This document shows positions 44,745 through 53,469 of a stretch of 64,000 nt of DNA, piece by piece. Both the position numbers and the translations under genes were made by a program. Source of the stretch: G963668655 sp963668655 (lineage in GTDB: Bacteria; Myxococcota_A; SURF-8); NCBI GenBank assembly GCA_963668655.2, contig CAXXPQ010000003.1, forward strand, positions 930,001 to 994,000, in the 5' to 3' direction. The notes below the pieces were generated by a model. That model saw only the letters and a program-made list of their open reading frames with translations. It was not told where the DNA came from and made no database searches. How positions within the stretch are numbered: position 1 is the first letter of the stretch; each line of letters opens with the position of its first letter.

Positions 44745-46631
44745 ATGAGCATGCCTGGTTTGAAATTGTTACATCTGAAGAACAACGAATCTCCCCCACG
44801 GGCAGCTGCTCGATGGTATAAGGGTTCCGAAAGGGTTCTCCACCGAATGGCGCTTATGGCCGTATTTTTTCTGATCCTGCTTGCCCCCATGATTTTATCG
44901 GCGCGGCCCAGTCCCTGGTGCCGCATGATGGAGGAAGCGCCGAAGGCGGATCCCAACGATCCCGTCGTGAAACGGGCCGTGCGCATCTGGCGGCAGGTCA
45001 ACGATCCCTTTGAATCGGCGACGGGGCGGAAAACCGACTTGGCCGTTCTGGACCGCCGCGCGCAGTGGGACGGCCGGGATTTCCCGACCTCTGCTTACCT
45101 GTGTGCGGGTGCTCCGGCGGTGGTCTATCTGCCGTTTCCATTGATTGAAACGATTCTCGTCCTGCGGCGCTACCCGGAAGACCTGCTGGCCTTCGTTCTG
45201 GCGCACGAACTGGGGCATCGCTTCAACGATCTGGACAAGGCGGGAACGGCGACCCTGCAGGCTTTCGACCGGCCAGGCCGGGGCGTCAACGACGAAGAAC
45301 TGGCCGACAAGCGGGCGGCGTTTTACATTGCTGCCGCCGGGTATTCCACTCGCAAACTGGCTTTCCGGGAAACGGTGTCCTTCTTTCTGAAGAGCGAATT
45401 CAATTACCGCCCTTCCGACCTGCGCAAGCGTTCCGTGGAATTACTGAACGTTCTCCGCACCTTCGACGCCTATGAAACGGTGTATCGAACCGCCCTGACA
45501 TTGGCCTTTGCCGAGCGGCGCGATGCGGCGTTACGACTTCTGGCCTGGGGAGACGAACTCGTGCAGGGGCAAGGCGTGGCCCTCACGGAAATGAAGCTCG
45601 CGCGTGCGCTGGTGCTCATGATGGAGGCCGCGCCGTACGCCCCCTGGATTGCGGAAGCGCGCCTGCCGGCGGATGTCTCGCACCTGCGCTGCCTCCCGAC
45701 CTATCCGACGCATACGGCGCTCTGGGAGGAGCCGCGCCGGTACAGCATCACCCGCTCATTAAGCCGTCAGGAAAAGGCGCGGAAGCTTCTCGTCGAGGCC
45801 CTGTGGCTTCTGGAACACGCCGAAATGCAGGGAGCCGATCCCTTCGTAACGGCTTCATCCAAGGCCTGCGCGGCGTTTTACCTGGGCGATGCGTCGAATG
45901 CGAAACGTTACCTGGACGCTGCGCGTGAGCGACTCGACACCTCCGCGCCGAAAGCCGTTCGCGCCGCGCTCGAAGCCAATGCCGCGCTGATCGCCTTTCT
46001 GGAGCACCTGGGCGCCCACCCGTTTCCCGACGTTCCCGGCCCGGCCGCGCGCTGGGCGAAAACGGCGGGTAAGAATCGGAAAATCCTCGGGAAAAACCAA
46101 CAGGTAGCCGACCTGCTTAAATGTCTCGCCGCTCCCGCTTCGGCGAAAGCCGCCGGTCCACGGCCGCAAACGAGAAATTCCTCGGCAAAGAAATTCGGCG
46201 GGTCGTCCCTTTTCGAACTGCCGCGCCACATTCCGCTGGTTTTGGGTGGCTGTCCCGCCGGATGGGAAGCGCTGTTCAACGTGCCGATCGCAAGCACCGA
46301 TCCGAACGGGACAACCGATATGGGCCTGACCGCCTGCCGTCCGCTGTCCGGCGGCCCGACCCGCCGCCTATGGAAGCTCCGACTACCCGAAACCACCCAG
46401 CCGCCACAGCCGAGCGTGGATCTTCGGATGCTGCAAGTCGAGTTCCCACCGGATCGCCTGAAGCGGGTCGCCGCCTGGAAAAACGGCTGTACGAACCTTC
46501 GGAAACGCGGCGTTGCATTGTCCGGTGAGAGCGTGTACGCGGGGACGTGTCCCGAATTCGGATTGCCGGAAGGAATCGTTTTCGTTTCGAAAGAAAACCG
46601 GGTTCTGCGCGCCGTGCGCATCGAAAACTGA
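44745..46631 (+). CDS. Membrane-associated HEXXH metallopeptidase-like protein
   Basis: 628 residues; an alternative start at 44847 would place the signal/anchor helix (MALMAVFFLILLAPM) at the very N-terminus, and neither has a clear ribosome site. After the helix (export or N-terminal anchor) comes a domain with FVLAHELGHRFNDLD (HEXXH at about residues 155-159) and a downstream Glu-rich NDEELADKRAAFYIAAAG, likely providing the third zinc ligand. This resembles M48-like or other gluzincin folds. The middle is alpha-helical, TPR-like (residues ~230-420). The C-terminal ~170 residues are Pro/Thr-rich and unassigned. It is followed 12 nt later by the DUF4384 lipoprotein, so the two are co-transcribed. 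Substrate unknown. Confidence 0.78.
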   Translation: MSMPGLKLLHLKNNESPPRAAARWYKGSERVLHRMALMAVFFLILLAPMILSARPSPWCRMMEEAPKADPNDPVVKRAVRIWRQVNDPFESATGRKTDLAVLDRRAQWDGRDFPTSAYLCAGAPAVVYLPFPLIETILVLRRYPEDLLAFVLAHELGHRFNDLDKAGTATLQAFDRPGRGVNDEELADKRAAFYIAAAGYSTRKLAFRETVSFFLKSEFNYRPSDLRKRSVELLNVLRTFDAYETVYRTALTLAFAERRDAALRLLAWGDELVQGQGVALTEMKLARALVLMMEAAPYAPWIAEARLPADVSHLRCLPTYPTHTALWEEPRRYSITRSLSRQEKARKLLVEALWLLEHAEMQGADPFVTASSKACAAFYLGDASNAKRYLDAARERLDTSAPKAVRAALEANAALIAFLEHLGAHPFPDVPGPAARWAKTAGKNRKILGKNQQVADLLKCLAAPASAKAAGPRPQTRNSSAKKFGGSSLFELPRHIPLVLGGCPAGWEALFNVPIASTDPNGTTDMGLTACRPLSGGPTRRLWKLRLPETTQPPQPSVDLRMLQVEFPPDRLKRVAAWKNGCTNLRKRGVALSGESVYAGTCPEFGLPEGIVFVSKENRVLRAVRIEN

Positions 46632-46643
46632 CGGAGATGCAAA

Positions 46644-47603
46644 ATGAATATGTACCGCTTTTTTCTGCCGCTGATGCCGCTGATGCCGCTGATGCCGCTG
46701 ATGCTGCTGTTGCTCCTATTGACCTCCTGCCGGACGCTTACGCCCGGGCCGCACGAACCGACCGTCGGCGGCGGCTGCCAGAGCGGTATCGAGTACCAGG
46801 GCCGGGCCTATAACGGCCAGGCGGTGTGGCAGCTTCTGGACATCAACGTACAATCGCGACAGCAGGCCATTCGCGATGTAAAGGAGGTTGTGGAAATCTA
46901 CCTGCACGAGTCGGCCAACCTCTGCGATCTCTACCGCCAGGGGGCGTTGACCGGCGGCGACTACGCCGATCGCCGCGCCGCGCTGGCCGAGCGCTTCGCG
47001 AAGCTCGTCGAGTTGAACCAGGCGCACCCGGTGGCGCAGGTGGCCGCGCCGGAAGCCCCGTTCTACAAGGAAAGTCTGGCCGGCCTCAATCCCGTGCAGC
47101 CGGAGCGTCCGGTGTCGCTGCGGCTGGAGGTTTCGAGCCGGGGGCACGTGCTGCACAGCGGCGAAGAACTGCCCGCCGGATCGACCTTTCGCCTGTGGCT
47201 GGACCTGCCGCAGACCACCTACCTGTACGTTCTTCTGCTCGATTCGGAGGGCGACTGGCTGCGGCTCTACCCGGCCAAGCTGACCGGTACGGACAATCCG
47301 GTAAAAGGCGCGGTGACGATTCCCACGGATCCGGACGCCGCCTTCGAAGTCTGCGGGACGCCGGGCGAGGAGCGCCTGCTGATTTTCGCGCAGAGCGAAC
47401 CGAGTCGGGCCATCGAGAACCTGCTCGCGGAAGTGGAGACATCCCCGAGTCGAAAACGGGCCGCCTACTCGGCCTTCGCGCGAGGCGTACGCATCAAGCA
47501 GGGCCTGTCGAGCGGAGCGCCGGGAACATCGGAGGCGACGTCGAAGTTCGGGCAGGCCGCGCTGGAATTCGTCATCCGCCACGTGCCACCGCCGGGACGA
47601 TAA
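46644..47603 (+). CDS. Lipoprotein with DUF4384 domain
   Basis: 319 residues. GGAG is 7 nt before the ATG. The signal peptide is built of a repeated LMP motif and ends LLTSC (lipidated Cys29). The central and C-terminal part (residues ~150-260) matches DUF4384: SLRLEVSSRGHVLHSGEELPAGSTFRLWLDLPQTTYLYVLLLDSEGDWLRLYP and later EERLLIFAQSEP. Such domains commonly accompany caspase-like or other exported peptidases and are beta-sandwich folds of unknown binding role. Here it is co-transcribed with the HEXXH protein and converges on the caspase operon (~90 bp gap). Confidence 0.85.
   Translation: MNMYRFFLPLMPLMPLMPLMLLLLLLTSCRTLTPGPHEPTVGGGCQSGIEYQGRAYNGQAVWQLLDINVQSRQQAIRDVKEVVEIYLHESANLCDLYRQGALTGGDYADRRAALAERFAKLVELNQAHPVAQVAAPEAPFYKESLAGLNPVQPERPVSLRLEVSSRGHVLHSGEELPAGSTFRLWLDLPQTTYLYVLLLDSEGDWLRLYPAKLTGTDNPVKGAVTIPTDPDAAFEVCGTPGEERLLIFAQSEPSRAIENLLAEVETSPSRKRAAYSAFARGVRIKQGLSSGAPGTSEATSKFGQAALEFVIRHVPPPGR
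46671..46706 (+). repeat. 9-bp tandem repeat inside a signal peptide
   Basis: CTGATGCCG is present in three perfect copies (46671-46697) with imperfect copies on both sides, encoding the Leu-Met-Pro repeats of the lipoprotein signal. Slippage would change the hydrophobic core length in steps of three residues. Confidence 0.9.
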
Positions 47604-47690
47604 CTGTATACTGGAAGTTGTGTGTCTGGCATTCGCGGGCGGTCGGAAGCCACTATTTTACGCACGGTGAGCGGCTATTTCTAATTTCAG

Positions 47691-48536
47691 CTATTTCTCG
47701 GCCGCATCGCCGTCCGACTCGTGACAGAATTCCTGCGTCCCCGGGGCGTCCCGGGCGCACCGGAAACCGACGTATTTGGACGCCCCCGTATTTTGTTGCC
47801 GAGCGCAGGGCGCCAAATTTCCCCGGGGGGAGTCATAGTGGCCACCACGGTATACGTGCATCACGGGCTCCGAGAGACAATCTTCTTCCGTGTGACCCCA
47901 TTCGCAACTATTCAGCGGCTTCTCCTCGACCGTGTTGCACCAGACATCCTGGCACCATTCCGCCACGTTGCCCAATATGTCGAACAGGCCGTTTTGGTCC
48001 GGGTTCTTTCTCTTTACCGGCTGAGTGGCGTTTTTCGAGTCTTCGTCGACGGCGGAGTTTTCGGCGAAGTAGGCAATTTCGTCCAGATCGTCGGGAACGT
48101 TGAAACAGAAATCATCGCCATCGGCCAGTCCCGTACGAGTAGCGAATTCCCACTCCGTCTCCGTGGGCAGCCGTCCGCCCACCGCTTCGGATTCACAGAA
48201 GGAACGGGCCTCTTCCCAGGTGACGTTCTCCACCGGGCAGACGCCGCATCCCTGTCTGAAACTGGGCGTTTTTCCGGTGACGGCTTCGTATTGCGCCTGG
48301 GTGACCTCGGAATCCATGATTTCAAACGCATAAACCACCGTGGTTTCGCAGGTATCGCCTCCCAGGTTATAGCAAAAGTTTCCTCCGCCGAAGGCGATCC
48401 AGGTCCACGGTGCCTCATCCTCTTCCGCATCCCGGTCCGCATCGCCGTCTTCGTGCCATCGCGATTCATTCTCCGCAAAGAAATACTCGCAGCCGGAACA
48501 GAACAGCGCCAGCAACAGGCATGAAATCGCTCGCAT
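47691..48536 (-). CDS. FGE/SUMF1-like lipoprotein
   Basis: 281 residues. The lipobox is ALFCSGC (Cys16). A short acidic linker (DGDADRDAEEDE) precedes a formylglycine-generating-enzyme-like domain (residues ~45-265). Landmarks are WIAFGGGNFCYNLG, IMDSEVTQAQYEAVTG, NVTWEEARSFCES, GRLPTETEWEFATR, GLFDILGNVAEWCQDVW, RGGHYDSPRGNL and KYVGFRCARD. These define the fold, but the copper-binding Cys pair of true FGE is not evident and extra Cys probably form disulphides. A ligand-binding rather than enzymatic role is therefore more likely. It is the last gene of the six-gene operon, starting 1 nt after the caspase gene, so translation is coupled. Confidence 0.88.
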   Translation of the reverse strand: MRAISCLLLALFCSGCEYFFAENESRWHEDGDADRDAEEDEAPWTWIAFGGGNFCYNLGGDTCETTVVYAFEIMDSEVTQAQYEAVTGKTPSFRQGCGVCPVENVTWEEARSFCESEAVGGRLPTETEWEFATRTGLADGDDFCFNVPDDLDEIAYFAENSAVDEDSKNATQPVKRKNPDQNGLFDILGNVAEWCQDVWCNTVEEKPLNSCEWGHTEEDCLSEPVMHVYRGGHYDSPRGNLAPCARQQNTGASKYVGFRCARDAPGTQEFCHESDGDAAEK

Positions 48537-48537
48537 T

Positions 48538-50316
48538 TCACCACTCCCCCATGACCGTGGCCATCGGAATCGGGTGTCCCGCGCCGGAAGACAGCCCGAG
48601 CATGGGAAGCGCGTTCCTTTCTTTTTCCGAAGGCAGAAACCAGAGCACCACTCCCGTCACCAGGGCCGCGCCGCCCAATACCAGACCACCCACTGCTGCC
48701 GAGGACCAGAATACGTTCACATCTTTCTTGGAGTCGTCCCCGTTTTTCACGTCCTTTCCGGTGGAAACGGCCATTCCCGTGGCCACGCCCCCGAGTACGG
48801 CCAGTCCCAGACCGCTCCAAAGAAATCCATGGGCCATCTTGCGCCGCTTCTGCCGGTTCTTCCGGAATCGATCGCGATGGACGAGCAACTCGGGCGGGGG
48901 CCAAGCGAATGTCGTCGTGATTTCCACGGTCCGTCCCTCTTCCAACAGGACGAGATGCCGGTAGGGATAGTTCTGTTCGTATCGGATTTCAACCTCGTAG
49001 ACGCCGGGTTTCATAACTTCATTCAGTTTTCCGGTGGCGCGCTTCTTTCCATCGATCCAGATCTCTGCAGGCACCACGCCCCCGGTTTCCTGAAGGAAAG
49101 CCTTGGCTTGCAGGCGGGTGCGTTGCAAGGATTCCGGGTCCGGGCGTGTCAAGGTGACGTGCGCGGTCGTGTTTCGTTGGACGATGACGGCGAGTTCCCT
49201 GGATTTCTCGCCGTTCCACTCGGCCTGGATCCGGTAGCTCCCCGGTTCGAGCCGCTCGATCCATCCCGTTTCGGAAAGGTGACGGGCTTCGCCGTTCAAG
49301 AAGAAACGATCCGCCCTCGGCACGGAATTCGCCAGAATTTTCCCCAACTGTGGCCGGCTTCCGCGCGGATTGAGGAAAACGAACTCCCCTTCTCCGCGTC
49401 GTCCGATCTGCGGGTTCTGAGAACTCTGGTAATATTCGGAAGCCGTGGAGGATACCTTCGGTTTGATATAGGCCGCCAGTTCGTCCGTGGTGATCAATCC
49501 GTTGCCGTCCGTGTCGGCCAGTCCTTCAAGCGCCTCCAGGAAAAAGCCTGTAAACAGGCCATGTCCTTGATGTTCCAGGGCTTCCTCGTCCTTGCGCCCG
49601 GCCACCAGCGTCACCCGAACCGGCTTCGCGGTGACCTGAATCAGATAATCCATCCATTCCGGACTCAACCCCATGGATCGGGAGGAGATGGCCAGTCCCG
49701 AGTAACAGGCATCGGCGATGTAAAGAACGTGCTTGGCTTCGTAACGGCTCAGCCAGGTTTGCAGCTCGGTCATGGCGATGGCGGAATAGGCAGCGGAATC
49801 CCGTTTCGAATTGACCGGCATGATGTAGCCGACGGGTTTGTCCTCGACCATTTCGGAGTAGCCGTGTCCGGCGAAATAGATCAGGACACGATCGTCTTTC
49901 TTCAGCCTTCTCTCCAGATCGACGGAAAGAAAACGGGCGATGTTTTCTCTCGTCGCTTTTCGGTTCAGGAAATACGTTACGGAAAAATTCCTCTCTTCCA
50001 GCCGTTTCCCCACAGCTTGTGCATCGCGGACAGCTCCGGTCAGTTTGGCCAGATTTCGATAGCGGTCGATGCCGATCACCACCGCGTAGGAATTCTCGTA
50101 CACCTGCGTGGGACGCTCCAGGCCTCCGGCGCCCCCTTTCGGGGGAACGTAGACCACGCTCCGCGAGGCGGCCGGTTCGGCGGAAGCGCTTGAAAAGGCG
50201 CAGAAAACACACAGGAAGACGATCCAAATGCCGATCCCCCGCCGACCGATGGTCCCATTCCGTCGTCGCCCCCATCCAACCGCCGTCGCCGGATCGAGAA
50301 GTATCCGTCTTTTCAC
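48538..50316 (-). CDS. Exported caspase-like (peptidase C14) protein with EF-hand and PEGA-like region
   Basis: 592 residues. GTG start at 50316 with AGAGGA upstream. The N-terminal signal or anchor is IWIVFLCVFCAFSSASA. Caspase-fold domain at residues ~70-320: YAVVIGIDRYRNLAKLTGAVRDA, LIYFAGHGYSE with catalytic His151, and YIADACYSG with catalytic Cys204. Within it lies an EF-hand-like loop DTDGNGLITTDE (residues 268-279), suggesting Ca2+ control. Residues ~330-475 hold PEGA-like beta repeats (HLSETGWIERLEPGSYRIQAEW, PGVYEVEIRYEQNYPYRHLVLLEEG). Two hydrophobic C-terminal segments (~495-515 and ~545-567) may anchor it. Location is probably periplasmic or envelope. It is fifth in the operon; 16 nt separate it from the upstream gene. 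Confidence 0.92.
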   Translation of the reverse strand: MKRRILLDPATAVGWGRRRNGTIGRRGIGIWIVFLCVFCAFSSASAEPAASRSVVYVPPKGGAGGLERPTQVYENSYAVVIGIDRYRNLAKLTGAVRDAQAVGKRLEERNFSVTYFLNRKATRENIARFLSVDLERRLKKDDRVLIYFAGHGYSEMVEDKPVGYIMPVNSKRDSAAYSAIAMTELQTWLSRYEAKHVLYIADACYSGLAISSRSMGLSPEWMDYLIQVTAKPVRVTLVAGRKDEEALEHQGHGLFTGFFLEALEGLADTDGNGLITTDELAAYIKPKVSSTASEYYQSSQNPQIGRRGEGEFVFLNPRGSRPQLGKILANSVPRADRFFLNGEARHLSETGWIERLEPGSYRIQAEWNGEKSRELAVIVQRNTTAHVTLTRPDPESLQRTRLQAKAFLQETGGVVPAEIWIDGKKRATGKLNEVMKPGVYEVEIRYEQNYPYRHLVLLEEGRTVEITTTFAWPPPELLVHRDRFRKNRQKRRKMAHGFLWSGLGLAVLGGVATGMAVSTGKDVKNGDDSKKDVNVFWSSAAVGGLVLGGAALVTGVVLWFLPSEKERNALPMLGLSSGAGHPIPMATVMGEW

Positions 50317-50332
50317 AGCTTTTCCTCTCTAT

Positions 50333-51118
50333 TCAACGCGTCTCGCATCCTTCCGTATACAGGAAAACCGAATTGATGGTCCGGTCCAGCGTCAGGTTTG
50401 CGGGGCGCTCCCCGTCCCGGCCGAGCCACTCGATCCGCTCGTCCGAGGGATCGCGGGAGAGATCGGAATATTCGATTCTGTCTTCCATTTCCCGCAGGCC
50501 CCGGCCGTTTACGCAATAGCGAACCGTGGGCTCGTCTCCGCAACGTCCGTCCTGGAACACCAGGCTCGATCCCAGGGGAATCCGGGTATTCAGGGAACGC
50601 GCCCAACCACCCGATTTTTCAATAGAATCCGCCTCCGGATCCACGTCTGCATCGCCGTCCGCCGGGATGTCCGTCCCGATGAAGGTGCATCCCTCGGACA
50701 GTTGGAAAATTAGGCAGTTCCCTAAGAAACCCGGTTGATCGCAGACCTCCAGGCTTCCAACGGACGGCATCGATTCGTCCCCGTCCTCCAAAAGCTCCGC
50801 GTCGGAATCTTCTTCCGACACGGCGTCCCGATCGTTATCCGTGTCGCCTGCCGCTCCATCCGATTCGTCGTCCGGATCACCATCGGTTTCGGGATAGGAC
50901 GGACAGTATCGGCATTGCCAGCCCAAGCCGTCATCCGTACAGACTGCCTCGGAGCGTTCCGCGTCCCAACATTCCTCCGGCTGACAGGGCCGGGTCTCTT
51001 CCGGCGTGCAGATCCGGTTCCCCACACTGGGATGCCCGTTTTCGCCGCAGGAACACGCGAGGCCAGTCAGGAGCGCCGCCGACAGGAATTTCCTTAAAGA
51101 TTTCCTTGTAATACGCAT
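50333..51118 (-). CDS. DGD-type lipoprotein of unknown function
   Basis: 261 residues. The start at 51118 is set by GAGGGG 7 nt upstream, and the signal peptide ends LLTGLACSC. A Cys-rich segment (CTPEETRPCQPEECWDAERSEAVC) is followed by an Asp/Glu-rich linker (residues ~75-115) and then a domain containing VCDQPGFLGNCLIFQLSEGC. This resembles a beta/gamma-crystallin-like strand pattern (repeated again with LVFQDGRCGDEPTVRYC), which could bind Ca2+; that is tentative. It sits 11 nt from the upstream gene and 16 nt from the caspase gene, clearly within the operon. Function unknown. Confidence 0.8.
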   Translation of the reverse strand: MRITRKSLRKFLSAALLTGLACSCGENGHPSVGNRICTPEETRPCQPEECWDAERSEAVCTDDGLGWQCRYCPSYPETDGDPDDESDGAAGDTDNDRDAVSEEDSDAELLEDGDESMPSVGSLEVCDQPGFLGNCLIFQLSEGCTFIGTDIPADGDADVDPEADSIEKSGGWARSLNTRIPLGSSLVFQDGRCGDEPTVRYCVNGRGLREMEDRIEYSDLSRDPSDERIEWLGRDGERPANLTLDRTINSVFLYTEGCETR

Positions 51119-51129
51119 TGTCCATCCCC

Positions 51130-53469
51130 TCAGGGTTCCATGCACTGGGCATCCCCGTTTTCATCTTCCCGGCAGACGCTTCCCGCCGGGCAGATTTCCT
51201 CGAAAAGCTGGTAATCGGTGGAGGGGCCGCAGAACTCGACTCGATCCGCCTGACGACAGGTTCGGGTGGATCCGCCGGATGGCGGGCACTTGGCGCACAC
51301 GGCCAGAATGCTCCCGCCATTCTCGTAGCACTGGGAAGACAAACGGAAATCCGGAAGAACGCCGTCCTGGAGCAATCCGTCTTCTTCGCAGATTCGTTCC
51401 CGTTCGATCTCCACGCAGGCCCGACGTCCGCAGGCGTGTTCGTCCTTCCAGTAGAAATCGCCGCCCTTGCTGATCCGACAATACTGGATTTCTCCGTAAT
51501 CCCCCGGGGCGCAACGGTATCCGTTCAACCGGCAGGCCGAAAGGCAGAACGCCCTGAGATCCTCGTCCGTTTCCCGCTCCAGGCAGACCTTGCGAACCTG
51601 CTCCACATCGTCTTCCAACAGAAACATGGCCGTCAGGTAGGCCTTTCGAAGTTTCGAACGCTTTTCGGCGGCATAGCGATTCACCGCGAAATTTCGCATG
51701 TATTCCAGCCATTCCCAAACGTCGTCTTTCAGACGCCGGGCTCGGTTTTTTTTACTGGGAGAGAAATGCTCGGCGATGTACAAACCCACCATGACCGGAA
51801 TCAGGGCGGAATCGTATTCCTTAAGCAGCGCGCGGCGGGACTCCAGACGAACGGACTCGTTCTTGTCCTTCAAACCGAAATCCAGGAAAAACCGCTTGAC
51901 TTCATCGCTCATGGTTTCCCGCTCGGCCAGAACCGCCGCGATGCCGCGCCGCACGTCCGATTTCTTCTCCTTTTTGAACGCCTCGATAAGCGTGGAGGCA
52001 TCCTGCGGTCCCTCGGCGCTGCTGACGAACAGGTTCACCCGGGCCTGGGTACGTTTCTTGAAGTGTTTCATGTTCCGAACGAGGAAGGCGTCCAGCCGAT
52101 GATTTTCTCTTTCCGCCAGGGCCTCCAGAATCACCATCTGCTCCGGCTTGTCCTCGCAGACGGCCCCCTCTCCGATCAGCAGATCCACGTTGCAGAATTC
52201 GTTTTCGAGGATATCATAGGCTTCGCCAGAACCGATGCCCACCAGGGCCTTCACGGCCGTTCGATAGGGCGAATCCCCGGGCTTGGGAAACGGCTGGAAC
52301 TCGGTGGGGCCGGGTTTTTCGTACACCGCGCCCATGATGAAGGAGCCGATGGCGTAGACCAGGTTGGCGCGGTCGATGACGCCCATATCTTCCGCCAGGT
52401 GTTCCATCCGGGAAAGAGCCGTTTTCTGAACGATTCCATGGGGATGCCAGAGCGCGCTCAGCAGGGTCGGCATAGCCTCGCCCGGATGGTGCGCGGAAAG
52501 CAGGCGCAGGGCGAAGGCGGCCCGGGTGGGATCGGTCCGGCAGTCCTCCGGATCCGGACCGCAGGCCAGCCACTCCAGGGTTTCCCGCTCCGGCGCGACA
52601 CCGACGCTCTCCAGCATCATCAAGTAGGTCGGAATCAACTCGGGATCGAGTCTCCCCGCTCGGAAAAGGGAAACGGCCTCCAGCAAACAGGCCGTCCAGG
52701 TCTTGGGCTTGCTGTCGTAACCGCCTTCCACGCTGGGACAGGCAAGGATCCGCGACGAAAGCTCGCGGCCCGCCCTGCGGTCCTCCAGCGCCTCGAACCA
52801 GCCTTCCACCACGGTCATGGGAATGCGATGGATCATGCGGGTTTTCTCCTGGAGGCGGGAGATCGCGGCCTTGTCCAGAAAATCGTCGAACAGCACGGCG
52901 AGACGTTCGTTGTCTCGGGAGTCCATGGGACCGATGAAGAACAGCAGCCGCCGTTTCGCGTCGTAGCGGCAACGTCCCTGCAGGTCGGAGCCGAGGCGTT
53001 TCAGGTAGGGCGCACTGGAAACCAGGATGGAATTTTCCACTCCCACCTGGGGAGAGATCAGCGATCCCAGCAGATGGCCGTCCACCACCGGCAGGGGCGG
53101 GGCCTGGCCGGACAGTTCGTGCACCACCTGGCCGAAGATGTCCTTCTCGTCGATTCGGCTGTGCAGATACAGCAGGTAATCCCGGCCCACGTCCACCTTG
53201 CGGGCGTGGGTGCGGTTGCCGATAGTGATGGTCCAGTTCAGCCCCCGGGTGATGAGTTCGGCGTCGAAATCGCCGGAGAAATTGCGGATGACCATCAGGC
53301 GATGGACGTCGCCGAGAATGTTTTCGGTCACCTGGGCCATGACAATGGCCTTCCGGAAGACGGGTTCCTGTGCCCCGGCGTACAGAGGGAAAAGGAGGGC
53401 CAGAAAAAATAGCACCTCCCATCCTCGGATCTGGAAAGAAAAGCGGGGCATCCGGTGGCCTACTCGCAT
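51130..53469 (-). CDS. Exported alpha-solenoid (HEAT-like) protein with Cys-rich end
   Basis: 779 residues. The N-terminal signal is VLFFLALLFPLYAGA, cleaved before QEPVF. Residues ~280-620 are helical repeats reminiscent of HEAT/Armadillo units (AAFALRLLSAHHPGEAMPTLLSALWHPHGIVQKTALSRM, ESVRLESRRALLKEYDSALIPVMVGLYIAEHF). The last ~150 residues are Cys-rich (CRLNGYRCAPGDYGEIQYC, CPPSGGSTRTCRQADRVEFC). No catalytic motif was found. The 5' end overlaps the upstream protease gene by 10 nt, so synthesis is coupled. It may serve as scaffold or adaptor in the envelope. The HEAT assignment rests on pattern only. Confidence 0.8.
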   Translation of the reverse strand: MRVGHRMPRFSFQIRGWEVLFFLALLFPLYAGAQEPVFRKAIVMAQVTENILGDVHRLMVIRNFSGDFDAELITRGLNWTITIGNRTHARKVDVGRDYLLYLHSRIDEKDIFGQVVHELSGQAPPLPVVDGHLLGSLISPQVGVENSILVSSAPYLKRLGSDLQGRCRYDAKRRLLFFIGPMDSRDNERLAVLFDDFLDKAAISRLQEKTRMIHRIPMTVVEGWFEALEDRRAGRELSSRILACPSVEGGYDSKPKTWTACLLEAVSLFRAGRLDPELIPTYLMMLESVGVAPERETLEWLACGPDPEDCRTDPTRAAFALRLLSAHHPGEAMPTLLSALWHPHGIVQKTALSRMEHLAEDMGVIDRANLVYAIGSFIMGAVYEKPGPTEFQPFPKPGDSPYRTAVKALVGIGSGEAYDILENEFCNVDLLIGEGAVCEDKPEQMVILEALAERENHRLDAFLVRNMKHFKKRTQARVNLFVSSAEGPQDASTLIEAFKKEKKSDVRRGIAAVLAERETMSDEVKRFFLDFGLKDKNESVRLESRRALLKEYDSALIPVMVGLYIAEHFSPSKKNRARRLKDDVWEWLEYMRNFAVNRYAAEKRSKLRKAYLTAMFLLEDDVEQVRKVCLERETDEDLRAFCLSACRLNGYRCAPGDYGEIQYCRISKGGDFYWKDEHACGRRACVEIERERICEEDGLLQDGVLPDFRLSSQCYENGGSILAVCAKCPPSGGSTRTCRQADRVEFCGPSTDYQLFEEICPAGSVCREDENGDAQCMEP

